Assembly (NCBI GenBank): GCA_011763485.2
Contig: JAANSK020247498.1
Location: 1 to 23,598 of the forward strand
DNA length: 23,598 nt
Direction of reading: 5' to 3'
Source: Isoetes engelmannii
Lineage: Eukaryota > Streptophyta > Lycopodiopsida > Isoetales > Isoetaceae
The position numbers and the translations under genes are program-made. The notes beneath the pieces are model-generated. The model did not search any database. It was not told where the DNA came from and saw only the letters and a program-made list of their open reading frames with translations. Of the stretch, positions 1 through 8,440 are shown piece after piece (positions within the stretch are counted from its first letter, which is position 1; every line of letters begins with the position of its first letter).

Positions 1-92
1 ACAAAAGGTGCCTGTTATCCTGTTATAAATTACCTTGTGTAAATATTCTCTACAATTTTCAGTTGGTAATTGGAGCACATCCTTGCATGCAG

Positions 93-303
93 GAGAACAA
101 GGCAGGTTGTGAATGATGAAATGGAGAATAAAGCACGGAAGGCCACTGCAAAGGTTACTGATAGCCAGGAAACACCAATACATTGGGGCGGGGAGGTACT
201 AACACAGATCTCGATAGCCAGGAAAAACACAACAGAGGAAAATGGGCCAACAAATATTGCCTTCACCTCAAACGAACTATGTTGTAAAAGAAACTGCAAC
301 TAA
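93..303 (+). CDS. Unassigned ORF, possible terminal exon of an upstream gene
   Basis: The plus strand is open from about position 70 to a TAA at 301-303. It begins near two candidate splice acceptors, one ending at 62 and one ending at 92 (TGCATGCAG). The predicted peptide is hydrophilic (charged stretch NDEMENKARKATAKV, later Cys-Cys near the end) and I recognise no domain. There is no convincing ATG start inside, so if it is real it would be a last exon whose earlier exons lie to the left of the window. It could equally be chance, and an opposite-strand ORF of similar length overlaps it. Confidence 0.15.
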
Positions 304-1527
304 GTACCTCATTTGCAGACCAGGGTATCAGCAGATTGGAAGTTCGCCATTTGGCGGAACTTCTTGGGTATTGTAGATGGTGATGGGCGGTTCGTACAAC
401 AGTAGAGTTGCAGTTTCTGTGTGGATTTGTTGTGGAGTGTCGAGGTATCACTATATCTTTGGGGCAGTTCTCCTTCCTCCTCACTCGATTTGTAAGATTA
501 CCATTCTTTTAATATATTGATGACACAGTTCCTTAAAAAAAAAAAAATAGCAAGGATATTAATGGCATTTCTTTATCAATAATTAGATTTAAATGGCCAT
601 TTAAATCAATAGGTCTTTCTGATAACATAATAGTCTACAAGAAAAATTCCCACCAAAGGACTCGACAATGCATGATATCATATAGACTTTCAACCTATAG
701 CAGACCATTGGCAAAGGCTAGAACATTCTGGCAATGTTAGTTGTCAATGCAACCAATATTATGCCAAGTAAAGCTAAAGTAAGAGGTTCCCTGCTAGTCT
801 TTTCTGAATTGCCATGGCATTTTTTTGAGCCACTGTAATTTGTCCTCAGTTCACATAGTTTTTGTAATACGAACTAAGTGAGCGACAAAAAAGGTATATT
901 TTTTGCGTAAACCGTATAAGGGCTTTCTTTTTAGTGACTTTATTACAATGTGATGAAATGGAAGTTTTTGGTCAATTTCTAAGGCGTACACAAGGGGATT
1001 TTTGTCAGCCTCTTGCACGCGTATGACATACTACTTAAATGATATGCAACCCCTACTTTAACACCAGGGAAAACGCCAGCCATTTCTTAGTATTTACCCG
1101 CAAGTTCTTTTGCTTGGCAAAAACACAAGCTTTGAAGTCTAGTCTTGAAACTTTCTCCTGCATATTTCCTTCTTAAAGCATGAAACATGCTCAGAGTCAA
1201 TTTCACAAGTTCTCCTGCCCCATTCTGGTTGCAATTAACCAAGGAAAATTACCTTCCTTGGAATAGTCTACCAAACCACCAACTGAAAAGGACAACTGTA
1301 TGAACATAAGGCGCATATGAGAGTTTGCTGCCTCTGTCCACCAAAAATGATAAAAAGGACAAGTAGATGCTAAAAGTTCCTCCTATAATTTAACATAGCT
1401 GGCAGGAGGAACTAACTGTACAAAATAAATACATACAACATGTAGCTCAACACTTCTGCAAAATTTGGTAGCAGCATCCATGCAAACATCATGCAACAGC
1501 AACTGTACATGTACTTAGTTATAATCA
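304..1527. other. Intergenic stretch with no recognisable gene
   Basis: AT-rich sequence with frequent stops in all frames. It holds a short A-run near 534-547 and a self-complementary AT motif (ATTTAAATGGCCATTTAAAT) at 587-606. I see no RNA gene, transposon end or long repeat. Confidence 0.5.
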
Positions 1528-3420
1528 TCAGCAACATGAGAGTAGAATCCATCTCCTAAGCACCGTAGTAGTCGAAGTAAGGAGACGTTTGTTCAGACTG
1601 GAGCCAGACAAAATCTTTATCAAATTCTCCAATGCCAAGTTCCAGAAGGACAGGAAGAGACTGCCATGCAATCTTGGTCTAGGTATGAATATAAGCAATG
1701 ATCCAGAGGAAATGAAAGTTGATACATGAGAGGGCTGCAGTTCCATCTGACACAAACTTATTCATATGATAGTAATAGCTGGTCTTAAAAGCCTGATGCA
1801 CTTTGGACATGAAAGAACTAAAAGAAAAGAGAAGGATGTCAAGAATCCAAACCTGATACCGATGCAGCATAATTTTCTTAAAGGAAGACACAAAGGCTTG
1901 GAGGTGAGGAGGGGGACTAGTCTGTCCCAAGGGATTAAGTTGGATCCAAGCTTCATTATTTGATATGTCATCAAACTGGGGATGTCCACTGACCAAGCCT
2001 GTCAACAGATTCAATAAATCTGAAATCAAGGAAGTCATTAGAAGAAAGACCAAAGTGCTTTGACTGGAAAAAATTGAAATGCCCAATAAATTGACCAAAG
2101 GCAAGCCACTTCTTGTCAAAATTGTCTCCTTTTTTTAACCTATGGGACATTGCACATGAAATCAACTCAACCATGAAAAGATATCTCAAAGAATTAGATA
2201 CTCAAATTCCTTTTTCCTATGGAGATAGCATTCTTGTACTTCCATATGCTCTAGATAGAAATTTGAAATATGGTATTAAAGAAAATGTTATTGCCTTTCA
2301 AAAGATGTAGAATATTTTTGTTGAGATCAATCCTGTAGTCATTCAGATATAAATAGTCCTTCAACCAATTCCAGAAAGGTCTAATTCTTGTGCAGCTAAA
2401 AATATGGACTGCAGTCTCAGCAGCATGCTTGCACATATCACATCATGTATCGATTTAGAATGCCAGAATTGCCTAGTCTCTTGACGAGCAAAGATTTTGA
2501 GGGTATAGCTAAATGCAAGGTCATCCAAGACATAAGTTGGATTTTTGGTTGACAGTAAGTTTTCCAACATCCTTTTAGGATCCTGACAAACTCATTATTA
2601 TCAATATTCCAGGCATGGGAAGCCTTAGTAGATTTTGGATTTGAGATACTTTTATATGCTCTAGATACACTGTAATAAGATTTCTTTCCTTGTAACCAAT
2701 GAAAACCATCTTCAATGTTACACTGATGTACTCCAGCAATGCAAGCTGGAGTACATCATCATAAACAGAATGGGGGCATTTGTACCTGAAAGAGTATCTT
2801 AAAGAACCACTAGAATAAAGCTCACATTCTCCGCTAAACGTAGATGCAACCATGCCCATAAAGTTGCTCGATTGCGGCAAGAAGTTATGCAAAACATAAA
2901 CATGTCATCTTGATCTGAACAACATAAAATAATATGAAACATCTCCATTGCTACCATCTAAATTTTTTACCTGATACATTGGGAGTGACCAGATGAGCAA
3001 GTTTATGCTATTACTAGAGAGGATGGATATTATAAGAATATTATTACCACCAATGTGAGAAAAGGTATCCCCAAGTGCCAGATTTCCTGCCACCAATATT
3101 TGCAGCACCTCAAACTGTATAAGAAAAGAAATATAAAAAAAGGGTTAAAGAAGTAAAACTGGATCTAAAGCATAATGCTTGATTTCCAATAAGCAGTGTA
3201 TAAAGCCATCCTTCTAATATCCCCCTTGTCGGTCCCATAGGATAAATTATTTCCAGCTTTAGGGCTTTATTCCAGCTTGAAGAAACTAGCCTTAACAAAT
3301 CATATAATTCTCTGGGCACTCGTTCGCCATTTTTTCCAACTGAGAAAGGTATAACCACGTCAAGAGCAACGTTCAACTTGCATGTGTTACGCATATAGCT
3401 ATAATTCATTCAAAGCCAGG
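1528..3420 (-). mobile_element. LINE (non-LTR retrotransposon) remnant: C-terminal part of ORF2 with RVT-type zinc-binding region
   Basis: On the minus strand, broken frames read like the end of a plant L1-type ORF2. Around 2900-3100 is a stretch with AGNLALGDTFSHIGG, as found just before the zinc-binding region. Around 2560-2690 comes KKSYYSVSRAYKS and AWNIDNN, and around 2270-2560 the zinc-binding motif itself (MCKHAAETAVHIFSC, then RPFWNWL). This matches the zf-RVT layout of Cys-x-x-His/Cys followed by an H-x(3-4)-C pair and a Trp. Below 2250 the tail continues to about 1530 in several frames. The endonuclease and most of the reverse transcriptase are not visible, and there are many frame changes and stops, so this is an old dead fragment. 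The family call rests on motif recognition, not a search. Confidence 0.6.
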
Positions 3421-3974
3421 ATCAAACCTCTCTTTAACAGATATTTGAACTGTCAGGTTATGAGAAGCATAATAAGAAAATGCAGAGATGGAGGTAAGGA
3501 AAAAGGAGAGATGATTGGCCCGACATTCAAAACAATGTGCTCATTTTTGCAGCCGTGATAAATTATTCTTTGTTAACATCTATCTGTATTCCACCTCTAT
3601 ATCTCACAGCCCAACGAGGATTGTACGAGTATGATAGACGCATTTGTTTCCCTTCTTACTTCATACCATGCTCTCTAGGCATTTGCACTTACAGGTAGAA
3701 ATTACTATGTGCTATGGGCCATGGTAGAACTTGGGATCAAAGATGGTTTATGATCGTCAGACCCTTGAATCGACCTATTATGCATGTTTTGCATTGGAGA
3801 AGTAGGTTTGAGGTAGGTTTGAGAAAATCCCTCCTTTAAGTCCTAAATTTACAGACCCCATCTGCCCCCATCTGCCATAGCCAAACCTTCGGCAAGGAGG
3901 CAACCTTCTCCCTCGGCTCGCAAGTGGCCTCCAATTCCATGACAAACACTAGCTAGACCAGGTACAATTGCAAG
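3421..3974. other. Spacer between two LINE fragments, nothing recognised
   Basis: No ORF of note. It contains a small direct duplication, CCCCATCTGC twice at about 3848-3868. The boundary with the LINE 3' end on the right is uncertain by tens of bases. Confidence 0.35.
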
Positions 3975-4150
3975 TTAGGAGGAGGAGGTTTTAACGCCCA
4001 CGAGAACCCAATCGGGTTATGAGACCGGTACAAGAAAGGGGCTTAGGCCCAGACCAAAACTCAGGGCGAAGCCCCAGCACAAATATACAAATTCACATAT
4101 TCACATGCTAAAACAACAAAAGGACAAAGAGTACAATACACCAAACAGGG
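3975..4150 (-). other. Probable 3' UTR of the adjoining LINE, with stem-loop
   Basis: Directly after the ORF1 stop (minus strand) the sequence becomes non-coding and contains a hairpin at 4038-4075: GGGGCTT pairs with AAGCCCC, and an inner GGGCGAAGCCC forms its own small stem. L1-type LINEs commonly carry a stem-loop near the 3' end that the reverse transcriptase recognises. The stretch ends (minus strand) in a pyrimidine-rich CCTCCTCCTCC tract near 3980. No poly(A) tail or target-site duplication was identified, so the exact end is not fixed. Confidence 0.35.
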
Positions 4151-5285
4151 CTAGTCCCACACAACCCAGGAGTCAGGAGGCCACTGATCCCGAATGATAG
4201 CATGGCCGCCTCGGTATACTGCCCACTTACGTTGCATGCGGGCCTCGCAGACGCGACAAAGTTCTTCTCTGCGCCTGCATAGCTGGAAGGGCGTAAGATC
4301 TTCTGCACGGAGAAGGTGGTCCTCTTCAAGTGGTTACCGTGCCTCAGAACATGCAGTCGGGAGATAGCGTCTCAAAACCGGACCAAAAGATGACGAGGAC
4401 GGTCAGGTCGTGTTGCTCCGACCCGACTGGCAAACTCAATCCCGGACGCCTCGATCTGCATTTCCTTCGCGAAGAAGCAATGCGCCTCCTCGAGACTCGA
4501 GCAATCATCTATATGAGGAAGCCAACAATGCGTAAATTCAGTGCCCTAGTGTCTGGTGGCATCGGCTCCTCCGCACCTGAAGGAGGTACCTGAACCTCAG
4601 CCTCCGTTTGGGTCTCTGCATCAATACCGTACTTTGGAAGCGGTGACAGCTCCGCTTCTGACATTTCTGGCCCCACTGTTTGGGTCGCCGCATCCCCATG
4701 ATAGTGCGGCAAGTCCCTCGTGGATGTTTGAACTAAAGCATCAACCCCTGTACCTCGCTGGCCACTAGGAGCTGAAGCAAAGTTCTGAATTAGCTGTAAC
4801 ATTTGTGTCCATCTGGAAATAGACACCGTAACCACCGTGGCCGTGATTCCTCCCTCCCCATGCATTGCCTGTACATGATCCCGAAATGCAAGGGGCAAAG
4901 ACTGGGTTTGCTGATCCAAAGAACCCTGAATTTGATGGCGGTCCCTGAAAGCAAAGTTACCTGCCTGACCTATACCTATCATTAGGGGTTTTTGTGGACC
5001 AAAGAGGGAGGGTGGCAGAACTGGCTGAGCCTTGAGGCCATGAAGATGTTCCCCAGATTGGGCGCTAGTCTTATGAGGCACCACTTGGTACGCCTTTGGT
5101 GATGGATTTTGACGCCCTATGAACGTACTAAACCGCTCCTTGTTGGAGATTCGTTCCTTCATGGATTGGGTTGGGTTGGGCCTGGGGCAACAAAACGTAG
5201 GGTCTGGCACTGCTGCGGCCCCTCGAATAAACCCAAGGACAAAGCAAGTATGTCGACCTGGGATAGGCGTAATAGATGTTGCGCT
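4151..5285 (-). mobile_element. L1-like LINE ORF1 remnant (RRM plus C-terminal domain)
   Basis: The minus strand is open from just below 5285 to about 4509 in one frame: some 259 codons rich in Pro, Gln and Ser with a repeated acidic motif (GDAATQTVG, then DAETQTE). It then reads ALNLRIVGFL, the hallmark first strand of the L1 ORF1p RNA-recognition domain. A frame change follows, after which the reading continues through a helix-like segment (SLEEAHCFFAKEM), RVGATRPDRPRHLLVRF and, after an in-frame stop and another frame change, AEDLTPFQLCRRREELCRV and the stop at 4151-4153. The order NLRIVG, then R-P-x-R-P-R-x-x-x-V-R-F, then DLTPFQ-RRR is that of L1 ORF1p (RRM then CTD), which binds the element RNA. 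I see no CCHC knuckle, which many plant L1 ORF1 proteins have. The element is dead. No endonuclease or reverse transcriptase follows the ORF1. Confidence 0.6.
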
Positions 5286-5411
5286 CTAGGGCCTAATAAG
5301 GCCTGGAATAGAATTACAAGACGCCAATCTGGCATATATCTCTGGAATACACTAGCATATCCTTAGAACATTTCCACCCACCAAAATTGACCCCAAAATC
5401 ACAAATTAAAC

Positions 5412-5446
5412 GTTGGCGCTTGAAATAAATGTTGGCGCTTGAAATA
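5412..5446 (+). repeat. Two copies of GTTGGCGCTTGAAATA, 19-bp period
   Basis: The 16-mer GTTGGCGCTTGAAATA occurs at 5412-5427 and again at 5431-5446. Each copy contains TTGGCGC, close to the E2F-type core (TTSSCGC). It lies roughly 250 bp upstream of the presumed transcription start of the peroxiredoxin gene, so it could be promoter sequence or a chance duplication. Confidence 0.6.
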
Positions 5447-5478
5447 GTGTAGAACATGAAATGGTTTCTGGATCGGTT

Positions 5479-5530
5479 GCCACGTAGCATCATCTTGGCC
5501 GTCAATTCCCTAACGTGCTTTACCTGCATG
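5479..5530 (+). promoter_or_regulatory. ABRE-like and RY-like motif cluster upstream of the 1-Cys peroxiredoxin gene
   Basis: At 5479-5485 GCCACGT is the reverse of ACGTGGC, the classic ABA-response element core. A second ACGT core, ACGTGC, lies at 5513-5518, and TGCATG (the reverse of CATGCA, the RY core bound by ABI3/VP1-type B3 factors) at 5525-5530. Seed-plant 1-Cys peroxiredoxin genes are known to be ABA- and dehydration-responsive, and this combination is what one would expect. The function here is inferred from motifs only. Confidence 0.4.
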
Positions 5531-5660
5531 ATAGCCATGTGGATGAACTCAACCTCAAAAGCGTCTTCAACGCACTCAACAAACACCGCCGGAGTAATCG
5601 TTAGGTGCGCTTGCTCTGTCTTTTGCTGTCTGTGCCCTTTTGCTGTCTGTTCTTTTCGCA

Positions 5661-5735
5661 TATTTATCGTTTTCTCATAATCGGATCGATCCTTTTTCAG
5701 GCTCAATATTGTCACATTGCTTTAACTACTCTAAG
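5661..5735 (+). promoter_or_regulatory. Candidate core promoter and non-coding first exon of the peroxiredoxin gene
   Basis: An AT-rich TATTTAT at 5661-5667 could serve as a TATA box, placing the start near 5690-5700. The transcript would then run to AAG at 5733-5735, followed by GTGCGT, a good splice donor. The matching acceptor TTTCTTTGCAG ends at 6001, which would remove a 266-base 5'UTR intron and leave 16 untranslated bases before the ATG at 6018. No transcript evidence is available, and an unspliced leader is possible. Confidence 0.35.
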
Positions 5736-6017
5736 GTGCGTATATGATACTTAGCATGAATTGAATTCGAGTTTGTATTGAAGTTTTCTTGGCCATCTGT
5801 TTGGAGTTTTCTTTTTTGTTGCATTTCTGGCGCTTCTGTTTTTACCTAGGACCGGGGTTTAGGGTTTTATGTTACTTTTATGGTCTTTGCACTACGTGTG
5901 AGTTCGTGGTTTTTCTGTATGGTTGCCTAATCTGATCGTGTCGGATTGAGAGGTTCATGGCTTTTGCTCTTAAATTTAGCCAGATGGAAATTTCTTTGCA
6001 GCTTTTTGTAGTCCAAT

Positions 6018-7265
6018 ATGCCTGGCATTACTTTGGGAGATACTATTCCGGACATCCATGCTGAATCCACCCATGGTCCATTGAAGCTGCACGATTATTG
6101 CAAAGGATCATGGACTCTGATATTTTCTCATCCAGGTTTCTCTATTAGTTGTTGGCATTACGTTTTGTTCTGCTCATTTTTTTTTTTCTTTATTTTTATG
6201 TTTCTGTAACATATTGATAATATATTTGCAGCTGATTTCACACCTGTGTGCACCACTGAACTTGGAAGCTGCGCCCGCTTCCTTCCTGAGTTTGAGAAGA
6301 GGGGAGTGAAGCTGGTTGGTCTGTCATGCGATTCTGTTGAGGATCACAAAGCCTGGATTGGTGACATTGAAGCATACAATGTATGTAAATTATATATCTT
6401 AAATTTTGTGATATTTGCAAACAAGAAAACCTTCCAGGGTGTTTGCTAAGAAACAGCTTCTTTACAATTTGTGTGTTCTTGAATGTATAGACTGGAGCTC
6501 AGGTGAAGTACCCTATCATGGCTGATCCAAAGCGGGAAATTTCTATGCAATTGAATATGCTTGAACCTGATCTGAAGGACGACAAGGGCAATCCCTTATC
6601 TTCAAGGGCATTGCACATTATTGGTCCTGATTTGAAGGTATGAATTTCACATTAAAAGTATTTTAAGTTGCATGGTTCGGAGCTGCATTTAACTGCTTGG
6701 GGTTTAGTCTTGGTTGCATGTTCAAATGTTAGGTTATTCAAAAGCAATGTTTCAAGGCTAAACTTTGATTTATTTTGGAAATGCATTTCACAAACCGCTC
6801 TATGTTGTCTTCTTTGTTTGTCTATAAGGAAGAGATGTTTTCATGTTGACATTACAGTTCTTGCATGCGTGCTACAGTTCTTGCATGCGCACTATAGCGC
6901 GCTGTAGTTATAGTTTTATAATTGCTTATAGATTCAAAGTACTAAATGCTGGTCTGGTTGAAGTGTGTTAATCTGTCCGGAATGTTTTCGATGATGAAAA
7001 CGTAATGCAGGTGAAGCTGAGCTTCCTTTACCCAGGTAGTGTGGGGAGGAATTTTAACGAGGTGATGCGAGTTCTAGATGCTCTTCAGATTGCTGCCAAG
7101 CACAAGGTGGCCACCCCTGCCAATTGGAAAATGGGAGACAAAGTGGTGATTTCCCCTTCTGTATCAAATGAAGAAGCCAAGAAGCTCTTCCCTCAAGGCT
7201 TTGAAACAGTAAAGCTTCCTTCTGGCAAGGATTACCTGCGCCTGGTGGAGATAAAGAGCACATAA
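6018..7265 (+). CDS. PER1: 1-Cys peroxiredoxin (Prx6 type, PER1), four coding exons, 222 aa
   Basis: Thiol peroxidase that reduces H2O2 and organic hydroperoxides; plant members protect nuclei and cytosol of desiccation-tolerant tissues. Exons: 6018-6135, 6232-6380, 6491-6637, 7011-7265, all with GT-AG borders and matching phases, giving 669 nt. The product starts [12 protein letters not shown]. The peroxidatic cysteine is Cys46 in [10 protein letters not shown] (usual form [10 protein letters not shown], so Gly to Ala across the first splice junction). [13 protein letters not shown] follows in exon 2 and DPKREI in exon 3. Arg128 in [11 protein letters not shown] is the conserved active-site arginine. 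Exon 4 holds the C-terminal extension typical of Prx6 ([26 protein letters not shown]). Length matches the family (about 216-220 aa). It has no signal peptide; the lysine-rich C-terminus could aid nuclear entry, as proposed for cereal PER1. The gene appears intact. Confidence 0.95.
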
Positions 7266-7340
7266 ATCTTCTGATTATGTTGTTGTGTAGGCCATGCCAG
7301 CCATGTTATTGACTCCTTAATAATATGAGCATGAGCTTTT
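7266..7340 (+). other. 3' UTR start of the peroxiredoxin gene with AATAAT-type signal
   Basis: After the TAA at 7263-7265 the sequence is U-rich, and TTAATAATAT at 7317-7326 resembles a plant near-upstream polyadenylation element. The cleavage site cannot be placed from the sequence. Confidence 0.3.
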
Positions 7341-7400
7341 CTTAAGGTTTTATAATTTTCTTTTTTATTTCTTAAGGTTTTATAATTTTCTTTTTTATTT
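7341..7400. repeat. Perfect 30-bp tandem duplication
   Basis: The unit beginning CTTAAGGTTTTATAATTTTC occupies 7341-7370 and is repeated without change at 7371-7400. It lies just past the peroxiredoxin stop and may be inside its 3' UTR. Identity without any change implies a recent duplication. Confidence 0.9.
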
Positions 7401-7631
7401 AGTTGGGAGGCTTTTTTCTAGGTTTTATTTTGTTCGATAGATTAGTTGGGTGAAAATGGAATAATTAGGGAAGGTGCCCGTAAAGCACAAAGCACCTCCC
7501 ACAAAGTACCAACTTAAAAGGGAAAACTATGGGTTTAATTTTTTTGAAAGGGAAAAAACTATGGCCTTAAAAATTTTCTAGATCTTCTATTTTGATACAA
7601 TATGATAAAGCACCCGCTTCCCTCCCAAAAA

Positions 7632-7684
7632 AGCACCTGCTGCTCAAGTGAAAAGTCTATTATGCACCTGCTCAAGTGAAAAGA
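7632..7684. repeat. Short direct repeat (GCACCTGC...CTCAAGTGAAAAG)
   Basis: GCACCTGCTGCTCAAGTG followed by AAAAG at 7633-7655 recurs near 7664-7683 with a three-base (TGC) difference. Nothing else is recognisable between 7400 and 7790 apart from AT-rich spacer. Confidence 0.6.
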
Positions 7685-7790
7685 CTTATGCTAGGTTTAA
7701 TTTTTGTTAAATCTCTTATTAGTGACATAATTTAAGAAAATAGCACGTCAATTGATTCGATGTGGTATCCACTATTGTGACAGAAAAGAC

Positions 7791-7876
7791 TCCAATTTCA
7801 CACATAATTTATGCCAAATATCAACAGTTTGCCTCCAATTTCACACATAATTTATGCCAAATATCAACAGTTTGCC
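7791..7876. repeat. Perfect 43-bp tandem duplication
   Basis: The unit beginning TCCAATTTCACACATAATTT at 7791-7833 is repeated at 7834-7876 with no visible difference. A small in-frame plus-strand ORF through it is an effect of the duplication and not a gene. Confidence 0.9.
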
Positions 7877-7919
7877 TACCAGCTTTAAAAAAAACTTGCC
7901 TACCAGCTTTAAAAAGAAC
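7872..7919. repeat. 24-bp tandem duplication
   Basis: TTGCCTACCAGCTTTAAAAA plus four bases at 7872-7895 is repeated at 7896-7919 with one change. It overlaps the end of the 43-bp duplication by a few bases, so the two events happened one after the other at almost the same spot. Confidence 0.85.
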
Positions 7920-7952
7920 TATGTCCTTGAAGATGGCGGGACGTTAAAAATG

Positions 7953-7973
7953 TTTCTTTCTTTCTTTCTTTCT
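7953..7973. repeat. (TTTC)n microsatellite
   Basis: About five TTTC units in a row. It is a simple sequence repeat with no sign of function. Confidence 0.85.
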
Positions 7974-8002
7974 TCTAGTTAGTGCCCTTGACCTTCAAAA
8001 TA

Positions 8003-8162
8003 TCTCTTGCTGGCGTTTTAGTGTTCTTGGGTTTACGACTACGCTTCTTTTTTTCAGATGGTTCATTGGCAATACTTAGGGATCTCTTGTTGGTGTTTTA
8101 GTGTTCTCGGGTTTACGACTACGCTTCTTTTTTTCAGATGGTTCATTGGCAATACTTAGGGA
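8003..8162. repeat. 80-bp tandem duplication
   Basis: The block starting TCTCTTGCTGGCGTTTTAGT at 8003-8082 is repeated at 8083-8162 with three or four substitutions (for example CTGGCG to TTGGTG, TTCTTGG to TTCTCGG). The second copy ends at the stop codon of a minus-strand ORF described next. Confidence 0.9.
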
Positions 8163-8416
8163 GCTGCGTGCATCATTTTGAACCCAGATGGACATGTGAA
8201 GATGCCAGTAGGAGGAGGTGGAGGAGCTGACATTTCTAGAAAAAGCGCATAAGGATAATGTGGATGGGTAATAGAATGGTAGGGATGATGAACAAGAGGT
8301 GTTGGTTGGATGCTTGGCATGTCTGGAGAGGAATTCTCATCAATGTCTTCAGAAAGTGGAACGAAAGAGGAATAGCTTGATTGGGACATTTGGTTGTAAG
8401 GCTCAAATCTCGCCAT
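8156..8416 (-). CDS. Unassigned Pro/Ser-rich ORF preceded by a strong splice acceptor
   Basis: On the minus strand an ATG at 8416 opens 86 codons (MARFEPYNQMSQSSYSSF, a central SEDIDENSSPDMPS, then SAPPPPPTG and FTCPSGFKMMHAAP) ending at 8156-8158. Immediately before it is a pyrimidine-rich tract ending in TTTTTCAG, so the ATG would sit two bases inside an exon, as in genes with a 5'UTR intron. The composition looks protein-like but I know no family for it. No good donor or later exon was found downstream, and the 3' end abuts the 80-bp duplication. It may be a gene fragment or an element ORF. Confidence 0.25.
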   Translation of the reverse strand: MARFEPYNQMSQSSYSSFVPLSEDIDENSSPDMPSIQPTPLVHHPYHSITHPHYPYALFLEMSAPPPPPTGIFTCPSGFKMMHAAP

Positions 8417-8440
8417 GTCTGAAAAAGAAGAGCAAAGCAA

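Noticed and set aside
5314-5715. Minus-strand ORF of 133 codons overlapping the peroxiredoxin promoter and leader
   Set aside because: No family signature, it overlaps promoter motifs and a 19-bp duplication, and it lies antisense to the presumed first exon. Best explained as chance.
7054-7263. Minus-strand ORF opposite peroxiredoxin exon 4
   Set aside because: Antisense shadow with no features of its own.
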